Assembly: GCA_026396975.1 (NCBI GenBank)
Contig: JAPLVT010000024.1
Coordinates: 1-32,294, forward strand
DNA from: Candidatus Iainarchaeum sp.
Lineage (GTDB): Archaea; Iainarchaeota; Iainarchaeia; Iainarchaeales; GCA-2688035
Length of the DNA stretch: 32,294 nt
Reading direction: 5' to 3'
Position numbers and translations under genes: made by a program. This document shows positions 22,573 through 29,738 of this stretch, piece by piece; position 1 is the stretch's first letter, and every line of letters starts with the position of its first letter. The notes under the pieces are model-generated. The model was not told the DNA's origin. It saw only the letters and a program-made list of their open reading frames with translations, and did not search any database.

Positions 22573-22912
22573 CGGGCTGTATTTCACTGCCGATGCGCTG
22601 CTTTCGCTGCTGCTTCTATCCGCACTGCTGGCGCTCCCGGCACAGCAGCAGGAAGCTGACTGGAGCCAATTGCTCGCGCTGCAGAAGGAAAACGACCTGC
22701 TAAAAATATGGGCTGCCGAAGGAATGCCTTTCAACGAAGTTGAAATCATTAGCGACGCGCAATTTGTTTTCCCTGGCAGCGGAATGAAAATAACGCTGGA
22801 TGGAAAAGAAATTCCGCTCGGGGCGGAAACAGGCAGCGCGATTGCGTCCGAAATAATTTTTTTTGACAGCGGAATGCAAAAGCACACCATTCAGCTTGCG
22901 GTATACAGGTAA
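22562..22912 (+). CDS. Pilin-like small membrane protein, last gene of the plus-strand cluster
   Basis: This 116-residue frame starts with a GTG overlapping the previous gene by 11 nt. Its N-terminus is MRSNGLYFTADALLSLLLLS, a short hydrophilic stretch then one hydrophobic segment, and a soluble domain with beta-like segments follows (MKITLDGKEIPLG, KHTIQLAVYR). Its 3' end overlaps, on the other strand, the end of the next gene by 22 nt. GGGTGG upstream can serve as ribosome binding site. Family unknown. Confidence 0.7.
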   Translation: MRSNGLYFTADALLSLLLLSALLALPAQQQEADWSQLLALQKENDLLKIWAAEGMPFNEVEIISDAQFVFPGSGMKITLDGKEIPLGAETGSAIASEIIFFDSGMQKHTIQLAVYR

Positions 22913-23304
22913 ACAAGCCCGGCCTTCTTTTCCACGACAAAAACCTTCCTGCCGGAGAAAACAATTTTTGGAAAATCAACGGAATTGGGAAGCAATACGC
23001 CCAGGGTTTTTTCTCCGCCAGCCCCGTTTTCCAATGCAACAAAAAAATTTTCCCCCTCAGCCCGGACAGTCCACTTGCCAAAAGGCTGCGCCTCAACAGA
23101 GGCGATGCTGCCATCGGCCAGAAAACGCGCTTCGTCAACAGCGTGCTGCAGGCGGCCTGCAAAAACAGCCGCGTTCTCCCTGTCAAGCGCGAGCAGCGCG
23201 TCGCTGTGGACGCGCTGCACTGTCGGCAGCAGAACTGCGACGACTGCAAAGACAGCCGCAAGCAGCAGCAGGAACTCCAGGCTCAGCTGGCCGCCAGAAC
23301 GCAT
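22891..23304 (-). CDS. Class III signal peptide (pilin-type) protein, 137 aa
   Basis: The N-terminus MRSGGQLSLEFLLLLAAVFA carries the archaeal class III signature Q-x-S-x-E followed by a hydrophobic helix (Q6, S8, E10). Cleavage by an archaeal prepilin peptidase would fall just before Gln6. The remaining about 105 residues form a small extracytoplasmic domain (FAGRLQHAVDEARFLADGSI, VEKKAGLVYLYTAS). It lies 11 nt after the 59-residue protein on the same strand, and its 3' end overlaps the opposite-strand gene. It is most likely a minor pilin or surface adhesin subunit. Confidence 0.82.
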   Translation of the reverse strand: MRSGGQLSLEFLLLLAAVFAVVAVLLPTVQRVHSDALLALDRENAAVFAGRLQHAVDEARFLADGSIASVEAQPFGKWTVRAEGENFFVALENGAGGEKTLGVLLPNSVDFPKIVFSGRKVFVVEKKAGLVYLYTAS

Positions 23305-23315
23305 AATGAAACAAC

Positions 23316-23495
23316 TCAGATGTCCTCTATTTCTTGGAAAATTTTCTTGCTTTTCTCTTCAATGACCTTTGTTCCCTCGCTGCTGGTCTGCTGCAGCTGC
23401 GAAACAAGCAGCAGCACTAGCGCAACCACTGCCGCGAGAACTATTATCAGTTCCACTGAAATCTGCGCCTTCGCGTCCATGAAAAAATTTTTCAT
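23316..23495 (-). CDS. Class III signal peptide (pilin-type) protein, 59 aa, possible major pilin
   Basis: This is a very short protein with the clear signature DAKAQISVELIIVLAAVVAL (Q11, S13, E15), a helix of about 20 hydrophobic residues, and a short charged tail (EEKSKKIFQEIEDI). Small size and the QxSxE motif are typical of archaeal pilins of the adhesive or archaellin-like families. GGAGG lies 8 nt before ATG 23495, which is therefore chosen over the in-frame ATG at 23510 and the much longer frame to 23894, which overlaps the protease. Promoter and neighbour point to co-transcription with the 137-aa gene. Confidence 0.8.
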   Translation of the reverse strand: MKNFFMDAKAQISVELIIVLAAVVALVLLLVSQLQQTSSEGTKVIEEKSKKIFQEIEDI

Positions 23496-23622
23496 GAAAA
23501 AAACCTCCATCGCATAAGAAATTTGCTGCAAAGAGAAGCAATAAAAAGCGCGCGAAAAATTCGGCGCAAGACGAACTCTGCGCAAGTTTGTTTTTAATTG
23601 TTTTCTAGGAAAAGTTCTTTGG

Positions 23623-24231
23623 ATGAACGCAACCGAAAGGAACGATTTGCTGCTTAGTTGGATAACGCTCAGCATAGCGTTCGCGCTAGTGATAAGCGAC
23701 AATTTTTTGAGCTTGATGAGCATTGCCGACGCGCTGCCCACAGCGCTGATTGCTGTTGGCACCGGCTTTGTTTTCCATGAGATGGCACATAGGAATGTCG
23801 CGAGAAAATTCGGCTTCCACGCGGAATTCCGGGCGTGGACCGGCGGGCTAATTTTCGCTGTCCTGATCGCAGTCATAAGCGGCGGCAGGTTCATTTTCGC
23901 AGCGCCGGGGGCAACCTATATTTTTGCCCAGAACATTTCAAGGGAAAAAAACGGGAAAATTAGCATCGCGGGGCCGATAACAAACCTTGTCATCGGATTT
24001 GTTTTGCTAATCGCAGCCGTTGCGTTGGGGGGATTTTTTTCAACTGTCCTTGGCAGCGCGGCATTGATTAACTTCTACTTCGCTTTCTTCAACCTGCTGC
24101 CATTCGGGCCGCTTGACGGCACAAAAGTAATGGCTTGGAACAGCGGCATCTGGGGCGCAACAATCGGAATAGCGGCAATAATGTCTTTCGCACCTGGAAT
24201 TTTCCTAGCCCTGATTGGGGCAACAGCTTAA
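23623..24231 (+). CDS. Site-2 protease-type (M50) membrane metalloprotease
   Basis: This is an intramembrane zinc protease of 202 residues with about five hydrophobic segments. HEMAH at residues 52-56 is the HExxH zinc motif. NLLPFGPLDG (157-166) is the NxxPxxxLDG motif whose Asp completes the metal site. It is a minimal M50 core without PDZ or CBS domains. Substrates in archaea are mostly unknown; membrane-bound regulators and signal-peptide remnants are candidates. The ATG is 27 nt from the TATA-like TTTTTAATTG (23591-23600). It converges with the CDC48 gene at a 7-nt gap. Confidence 0.9.
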   Translation: MNATERNDLLLSWITLSIAFALVISDNFLSLMSIADALPTALIAVGTGFVFHEMAHRNVARKFGFHAEFRAWTGGLIFAVLIAVISGGRFIFAAPGATYIFAQNISREKNGKISIAGPITNLVIGFVLLIAAVALGGFFSTVLGSAALINFYFAFFNLLPFGPLDGTKVMAWNSGIWGATIGIAAIMSFAPGIFLALIGATA

Positions 24232-24238
24232 CTCATGT

Positions 24239-27200
24239 TCACCCGACGTAGCTCGGCCTGAACTCCGCGGGGTTTTCCTCGAATTTGTCGTAGACTTCCT
24301 CTACTTTTTCCGAAACGCTCGGCTTTGCCTTTGCGAGCGCGGCATCCAAGTGCGCTTTCTCAATGGGCTTTGGCTGCATCTTGTTTTCCTTCAGCGCAAT
24401 CAGCGCTGCTTCCCTTATCAGGCCCTCTATGTCCGCACCGCTGAAATCCTCGGTTTTTTTCGCGAGCTCTTCAAGCGAAATATCCTTGCCAAGCAGCACG
24501 TCCTTCGTGTGAACCTTTAAGATGGCGAGCCGGCCTTTCTCGTCGGGAGCGCCGATTTTCACAAGCTTGTCAATCCGCCCTGGCCTGAGCAATCCGGGGT
24601 CTATAAGGTCGACCCTGTTTGTTGCGGCAACAAAAATAACGTTCCTGTTCTGCTCGATGCCGTCAAGCTCTGTAAGCAGCTGGTTCACAACCCGCTCGGT
24701 AACATGTGAGTCAGCGCTGAGTCCGCGCCTAACGGCAATCGCATCAATCTCGTCAAAGAAAACAATGCAGGGAGCGACCTGCCGCGCCCTCCGGAAAATC
24801 TTGCGGATTCCCTTCTCGCTGTTGTGGGCGAAAATGCCGCCGAAGCCAGCAACAAAGTTCTGGCACGGTTCGACTGAAATATCGTACACTAAACCGTCGT
24901 ACGGCACTTCTTCCATCTTTTCAACAATATCCCAAAAGATATCCGCTTCGACCAATTTCCATAGTTCAGCGTATTTTTGCCTGCTGAGGTCGACAAGGCA
25001 GAGCGCCTGCATTATCTTGCTCTTGCCGATTGTTTTGTTTTTCGGGTATCTTACAAAAGCCTCGTTTAGCAGCGCTTCTATTTTATTGTCAATCGGGATG
25101 GTGTTGCTCCTTGTCCAAGCGACTTTGTTTATGTACTCTTGCACCATCGAGTTCCTGTGGGCGTCGATGAATCCAGCGGGAGCAAAGCGCTTGAAGTTGT
25201 CCGCGCCAAAAATTTGCACCCTGTGGCTTATTGAACCGGTCCATTCTTTTTTCTCCGCATGATTGGCGACTATTCCCAATTTCAGCAACAGGTACAGGAG
25301 GTCGTTCGCAAGCTGCTGGCTCACTGTTGTCGCCTCAACCATGCTGCTTCTCCCATTGCTTCTTATTGTACCGTCACCGCTAAAATAGCCCTTAAGGAAG
25401 GCATAGACTGCTGCGTTTGAAGAAGCAAGTAGGCAGCCTGGCGCTCTTTTGTTAAACGCCCCGCTTGAAAGCCCCAATTCCTTCAAAACGAGGGTAAGCG
25501 TTGTATTGTTGATAACGATTCCCCTCCCTTCGACGATGGAGTAATCAAGACCGAGGCGGTTAAGCAAATGCTGTGTTCTTTGCATTATCTCAGCATCAGC
25601 TATGGACAGGCGCGGGATGCCCGAGTTGAAATCACCCTCTGCAACCCACAAACCAACCAACTCGAAGAATTCCTCTGAAAGGTCGAAAAACGCGGGCAGG
25701 TTGTTTCTTGCGCCTTTCCTTGCAATCCTGGCCAAAGCCGGGTTTATTCCGATGCCTGACTTTTCGGAAAGCAGGATAAAATTTTTGAGGTCTACTGGCA
25801 GTTTCCCGCGAACGATTTCATAAAGATACTTGTGCTTTAGCCCTGTTAACTCGGAAGTTTTTTTGTAGCCAATCTTTTTGACCATCTCCCTGACCTGCGG
25901 TGATTCAACGAAAAAGCCGGCTCTGCCCCCGAATAGTTCAACGAGATTCAGGCGCTTCCCAGCAGAGGAAATGTTCGGAATCTTTGCTGGAACCGCCACT
26001 ACACTCTTGCCTGCCACCAACTGCGACGGCACTACAGGGGTTATCTCATTCTCAACAAGCGAGAACAGCGAGTGCTTGTCAGTAACCCTTATCCGCCGCC
26101 CGGTTTTTGTTGTTATCTGCAGCATTTTCCCATTAATTTTGTGCTTGATAAAACCGGCGATTTTCGAAAAGAAAACCCTGCCATCGTTATCGAACGTGAC
26201 CACTTGGGCATTTTTCCCCTCGTCAACGATTCGCCCGATTTTCTCCCTCAAAATATTTTTACCATCAAAAACAAGCAGTTCCTCGTCAAAAGGCAGGCTT
26301 TCACCAACCCACATGCTCAAAAGCTCCGGCCCTTTCACTGAAATGAAGTTTGCCTCGCTTTCTGTGGCAACGGCTTTCGCAAGCAAGGTTTTGCCGCAGC
26401 CCGGCGGCCCGAACAAAAGCACTCCAGTCTGCGGCTTGATGCCCATCTTCTTGAAGCTGTCCGCGTACTTGAGCGGCCATTCAACAACCTGGCGCAGCTC
26501 TTCCTTCGCATTCTCCAGGTCGCCGACATCGCTCCAGCGCACGTTAGGAATCTCAATGGCAACCTCCCTAAGCGCACTAGGCTGCACATCCTTAAGGCCG
26601 TTGTTGAAATCCTTTTTGGTAACCTCCAGTGCCTCAAGAATTTCCGGTGGAATTGTTTCCTCCTTCAAATCGATGTCCGGCAGATAGCGCCGCAGCGATT
26701 TCATTGCGGCTTCTTTCACCAGTGCAGTAAGGTCGGCGCCGACGAAGCCGTGGGTTATGCCTGCAAAGTACTCCAGGTCAACGTCTTTTGCAAGAGGCAT
26801 TCCCCTCGTATGAATCATAAGGATTTCGTGCCTCGCCTTCCTGTCGGGCACAGGGAACTCTATCTCCCTGTCAAACCTGCCGGGGCGCCTCAATGCCTCG
26901 TCGATGCTGTTGACCCGGTTAGTCGCTGCAATGACAATCACGTTGCCGCGCGCCTCTAGGCCGTCCATCAGCGCAAGAATCTGCGCGACCACGCGCCTCT
27001 CGACCTCTCCGATAACCTCTTCCCGCTTTGGGGCAATCGCGTCAATCTCGTCGATGAAAATAATGCTCGGAGCGCTTTCCTCGGCTTCCTTGAAAATCTG
27101 CCGAATGCGCTCCTCGGCTTCTCCCACGAATTTGCTCATTATTTCCGGGCCGTTCACTGAGATGAAGTGAGCCTGGGTTTCGTTAGCAACGGCTTTCGCG

Positions 27201-27895
27201 AGCAGTGTTTTTCCGCAGCCAGGAGGACCGTGCAGCAGCACTCCCTTTGGGGGCACAATGCCAAGTTTCATGAACAGTTCAGGGTGCTTCAAGGGCAGCT
27301 CTATCATTTCCCTCACCTTTTGGATCTGCTCGTCAACGCCGCCTATGTCCTCGTAAGTAACTTTTGGGATAAGCTCTATCTCGCTTTTAACGGGCTTTTC
27401 CTTCATCACGAACTGCGTAAGCCCAGTTATTTTCACTATACCGCGGGGCGTGGCATCAACAACCTTGTATACTACTCCTCCGCCGCCGAAAACACTGATC
27501 CAAACATGGTCTCCGATCGCCATCGGCCTGCCCAGAAAGCTCTTTTTCAGAATCTGCTCGTAGCCGATGATATTGATGCGGATTTCCTGCGTCGGCGCGA
27601 GAACGATTTTTTTTGCTTCCTTTGGCTCGGCTTTCCTGACAAATACTTTTTCCTCGAGGCCGACGCCTGCGTTGCGCCTCACAAAGCTGTCCATCCGGAT
27701 GATTTTTTTGCTCTCGTCCTCTGTCCGCGCGGGCCACACGATTGCGGCTGTCTTGCGCACGCCTTCTATCTCGACGATATCCCCGCTGGTGATGCCGAGC
27801 GCCTGCTTGGTTTCCCTGTCAAGCGTAACGATGTTCCTGCCGACGTGCGCAGGGTCAGGCTCTGAGACCTTCAATTCAATTCCTTTTTCAGCCAT
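24239..27895 (-). CDS. cdc48: CDC48/VCP-like AAA ATPase precursor interrupted by an intein
   Basis: This is a two-ring unfoldase that extracts and remodels proteins for degradation. The spliced product would be 725 residues: an N-domain (about 1-180), D1 with Walker A GPPGCGKT (223-230) and Walker B IIFIDEID, and D2 with Walker A GPPGCGKT (498-505) and a Walker [10 protein letters not shown] 493-residue intein interrupts D2 after residue 532, between MWVGE and SEKG, in a highly conserved position close to the nucleotide-binding site. Without splicing, D2 would be broken. The C-terminus ends FRPSYVG. It is likely to act with archaeal protein quality control, for example the proteasome. Confidence 0.96.
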   Translation of the reverse strand: MAEKGIELKVSEPDPAHVGRNIVTLDRETKQALGITSGDIVEIEGVRKTAAIVWPARTEDESKKIIRMDSFVRRNAGVGLEEKVFVRKAEPKEAKKIVLAPTQEIRINIIGYEQILKKSFLGRPMAIGDHVWISVFGGGGVVYKVVDATPRGIVKITGLTQFVMKEKPVKSEIELIPKVTYEDIGGVDEQIQKVREMIELPLKHPELFMKLGIVPPKGVLLHGPPGCGKTLLAKAVANETQAHFISVNGPEIMSKFVGEAEERIRQIFKEAEESAPSIIFIDEIDAIAPKREEVIGEVERRVVAQILALMDGLEARGNVIVIAATNRVNSIDEALRRPGRFDREIEFPVPDRKARHEILMIHTRGMPLAKDVDLEYFAGITHGFVGADLTALVKEAAMKSLRRYLPDIDLKEETIPPEILEALEVTKKDFNNGLKDVQPSALREVAIEIPNVRWSDVGDLENAKEELRQVVEWPLKYADSFKKMGIKPQTGVLLFGPPGCGKTLLAKAVATESEANFISVKGPELLSMWVGESLPFDEELLVFDGKNILREKIGRIVDEGKNAQVVTFDNDGRVFFSKIAGFIKHKINGKMLQITTKTGRRIRVTDKHSLFSLVENEITPVVPSQLVAGKSVVAVPAKIPNISSAGKRLNLVELFGGRAGFFVESPQVREMVKKIGYKKTSELTGLKHKYLYEIVRGKLPVDLKNFILLSEKSGIGINPALARIARKGARNNLPAFFDLSEEFFELVGLWVAEGDFNSGIPRLSIADAEIMQRTQHLLNRLGLDYSIVEGRGIVINNTTLTLVLKELGLSSGAFNKRAPGCLLASSNAAVYAFLKGYFSGDGTIRSNGRSSMVEATTVSQQLANDLLYLLLKLGIVANHAEKKEWTGSISHRVQIFGADNFKRFAPAGFIDAHRNSMVQEYINKVAWTRSNTIPIDNKIEALLNEAFVRYPKNKTIGKSKIMQALCLVDLSRQKYAELWKLVEADIFWDIVEKMEEVPYDGLVYDISVEPCQNFVAGFGGIFAHNSEKGIRKIFRRARQVAPCIVFFDEIDAIAVRRGLSADSHVTERVVNQLLTELDGIEQNRNVIFVAATNRVDLIDPGLLRPGRIDKLVKIGAPDEKGRLAILKVHTKDVLLGKDISLEELAKKTEDFSGADIEGLIREAALIALKENKMQPKPIEKAHLDAALAKAKPSVSEKVEEVYDKFEENPAEFRPSYVG
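24821..26299 (-). mobile_element. Intein with LAGLIDADG homing endonuclease in cdc48
   Basis: The intein spans precursor residues 533-1025 (493 aa). It begins with Ser ([13 protein letters not shown]) and ends His-Asn (FAHN), and the downstream extein residue is Ser. The block B histidine is in TDKH (intein residues 73-76). Two LAGLIDADG-type blocks are seen: [10 protein letters not shown] (about 214-223) and [10 protein letters not shown] (about 301-310). Block F is VYDISVE...NFVAG (about 471-485). The first nucleophile is Ser rather than the more common Cys. The Asp and Glu in the LAGLIDADG blocks appear intact, so the endonuclease may be active. Confidence 0.93.
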
Positions 27896-27986
27896 TCAGA
27901 CCACGCAAAAAAAAGCCATGCCTTCTTTTCATTCAATATGGAAAAAAAAGGATTATAAAGCGTTGCACTTTTGAAGGCGAAATGCC

Positions 27987-28802
27987 TCAGCCGTCCGCAA
28001 CCGAGATTCCGCTGGCGGGAAGGGCGCCCTTTACGGTTTCCTGCGAAAGCCCTGCTTTTTGCCCGGCTTTTTTCTCAAGCACGCCGAGTATTTTTTTCGC
28101 GGCGCTGTCCTTGTCAAGCGCGCCCGGCTTCACAACAACGAACGCGGCAGCCTGCTTTTCAACAGCGCTTTTCGGGCCTGCGACAACAGAAAAGCCATCG
28201 CCTTCTTTTTGCAGGCCAACCGCGAACGCGAGCGGGGTTTTCCTGAACCACTGTCTCTTGCCATTAATCATGAAGCTTCCTGTCGCAAGGGAAGTGCCGC
28301 TCGGCGGAGTCTTGCTGACCTGCTCCGGGGCAACCGCATAAACATCCACGCCCGCGAATCCCTGCTGCCAGGCTTTGCTGTGCGCTGCAGCGAACTGCGC
28401 TGCCTCCCCGATTGTTGAAGCGGGGATCTGCAAGCCGTCGCTTTTTATAACGCATGCGGACGCGCCCTGAATGTCGGCGTGCAGGAACAGGTCGCCCTGC
28501 TGCAGGTGCTTTTTTACAAGCACCTCGTTGCTCTGCGCGCTCTTGCCTCCGACCACGAGCAGGCCGTCGCTGCTTTTGAACCAGTAGAACTGGTTGAACC
28601 ATTGCGGCTTTGCTTTTTTGGGGAGAGGCACGCACCCTGCTTTTTTCTCTTCGGCTTCCGCGCTTGCTTTAGCGATTTTTGCCTTTGTTTCCTCTATCGC
28701 CCGCAGCAGGCCCTGCAGCTTTTTCTTCGCTTTTTTGCTTTTCTCAAAGTAAGCCGAGGCGTTTTCCTCGACGCTTTTGTCCAGGTCTATTTCCAGGTCC
28801 AT
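27987..28802 (-). CDS. Stand-alone NFACT-R domain protein (RqcH/NEMF C-terminal part)
   Basis: A 271-residue protein with an N-terminal coiled coil (about 20-60, KSKKAKKKLQGLLRAIEETK) leads into an NFACT-R (DUF814) domain. Key segments are QWFNQFYWFKSSDGLLVVGG, QSNEVLVKKHL, GDLFLHADIQGAS and PPSGTSLATGSFMINGKR. Full RqcH/NEMF proteins are about 500-700 residues, with an NFACT-N domain before the coiled coil. Here the frame starts at ATG 28802 with its own TATA-like box (TTTTAAAATCT), and no N-domain is encoded just upstream. It may be a split RqcH, a stripped-down version, or an NFACT-R protein with another job. The lack of NFACT-N could affect tailing chemistry. Confidence 0.87.
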   Translation of the reverse strand: MDLEIDLDKSVEENASAYFEKSKKAKKKLQGLLRAIEETKAKIAKASAEAEEKKAGCVPLPKKAKPQWFNQFYWFKSSDGLLVVGGKSAQSNEVLVKKHLQQGDLFLHADIQGASACVIKSDGLQIPASTIGEAAQFAAAHSKAWQQGFAGVDVYAVAPEQVSKTPPSGTSLATGSFMINGKRQWFRKTPLAFAVGLQKEGDGFSVVAGPKSAVEKQAAAFVVVKPGALDKDSAAKKILGVLEKKAGQKAGLSQETVKGALPASGISVADG

Positions 28803-28890
28803 TGCAAGCCAGCTCTTTTAAGATTTTAAAATTTTTTTTGATGATTCTAAGTTTTATTTTTTGGCGGATGCCATTCTTGCAAAAAATTTT

Positions 28891-29451
28891 TTATTTGCCT
28901 TTCTTCGCGGGCTTTCCGCTCTCCCTTTTTATGAGCTCTATTATGTTCTTTGTCCTGCCCGCGCTTTTGAAGACTGGTTCCACGCTGAAAAAGCTCTGGG
29001 TGTCCTTCATGAGATTGTAAAAGCCCGGGATGCTGCGGTAGCGCTTCTGCGATTCGTCGTGGTAGCTCTCAATGTCCTTGTACAGGTGCCTTGTGAGCAT
29101 GTTCCAGTTGCCGCTGCCCACAACGCTGCTCACCCAGTGGATGTGCGGGTCGCTGTTCGCTGCCTCCAAAAATTTTTCGAATACCTTCTGCTCGCTCATG
29201 TCGGCCTGCGAAAGGCTCAGCACCTCCAGCTTGTAGCCGAGCTTCCTGAAATCCACTTTTGGGCCGAATCCAGTGAGCACACCCTCTTTTTCAAGGAAAT
29301 CAAGGCTGCTTTTTATGGTTGCCTTGTGGAAGCCTGTGTGGCGCTTTATCTGCCGTATGTTGGGCTGAACGCACTTCGGGAGCAAAAGCGCCTCAAGTAT
29401 TGCAATCCTTATCTCGTCGTCAATGCGCATTTGGCTAGCCATCAAAAGCAC
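28891..29451 (-). CDS. Lrp/AsnC-like transcription regulator
   Basis: A winged helix-turn-helix at residues 10-60 (IDDEIRIAILEALLLPKCVQ leading to IKRHTGFHKATIKSSLDFLE) is followed by a ligand-binding-like domain with HWVSSVVGSGNWNMLTRHLY. At 186 residues it is a single Lrp-type unit, unlike the tandem protein at 19565-20602. The frame starts with GTG 29451; ATG 29442 is also possible. TATA-like CTTTTAATGG (about 29475-29484) is 27 nt from 29453. A perfect palindrome TAGTATACTA (29455-29464) sits at the predicted start of transcription, suggesting autoregulation. Confidence 0.84.
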   Translation of the reverse strand: MLLMASQMRIDDEIRIAILEALLLPKCVQPNIRQIKRHTGFHKATIKSSLDFLEKEGVLTGFGPKVDFRKLGYKLEVLSLSQADMSEQKVFEKFLEAANSDPHIHWVSSVVGSGNWNMLTRHLYKDIESYHDESQKRYRSIPGFYNLMKDTQSFFSVEPVFKSAGRTKNIIELIKRESGKPAKKGK

Positions 29452-29454
29452 TGA

Positions 29455-29464
29455 TAGTATACTA
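29455..29464. promoter_or_regulatory. Palindrome TAGTATACTA at the Lrp regulator's transcription start
   Basis: This is a perfect 10-bp palindrome between the TATA-like box and the start codon. Binding here would block transcription, as in Lrp-type autorepression. An additional inverted arrangement ATATAC-N9-GTATAT (about 29524-29546) lies upstream of the promoter. Confidence 0.45.
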
Positions 29465-29738
29465 AATGGGGCACCATTAAAAGATTAACTAATGCAAAAG
29501 TCACACTTATCCCCCGAGATTTGATATATACTTGTAAGGCGTATATTATTACAGTTGTGGGAGGGATTTACAAAAAACGAAAAGTAAGTTTAGATTAAAA
29601 GCCGCGAGGGGGGTAGGCTCACCAAGCAAAAAAAAATTGCGATTACTATTTCTGCTCCCTTCCGGCAAAAAAACAGGCTCTCATGAAACGTTTTTTCTGG
29701 GGCTTTTTTGCGAGCAAAAAAGGCTCTCAGTACTTTTT
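29465..29738. other. Intergenic region after topA, with U-runs
   Basis: No gene is recognised. On the minus strand, downstream of topA, several T-runs follow short GC stretches (about 29629-29637, 29667-29672, 29691-29696 and 29715-29720), consistent with terminators. A plus-strand TATA-like GTATATTATT (29541-29550) could start a small transcript. The plus-strand sequence downstream has a G-rich block (GCGAGGGGGG near 29604) but no clear structure. Confidence 0.4.

Noticed and set aside
23496..23894. Long minus-strand extension (to 23894) of the 59-aa pilin frame
   Set aside because: It is antisense to the site-2 protease. A GGAGG site and the class III signal show that translation starts at 23495.
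28803..29451. A frameshifted NFACT-N domain upstream of the NFACT-R gene
   Set aside because: The upstream DNA codes for a complete Lrp-type regulator and contains no NFACT-N-like sequence in any frame.
29551..29690. Small RNA gene downstream of the plus-strand TATA-like box
   Set aside because: There is no clear structure or conserved motif; T-runs on the other strand are explained by topA termination. Left as an intergenic note.
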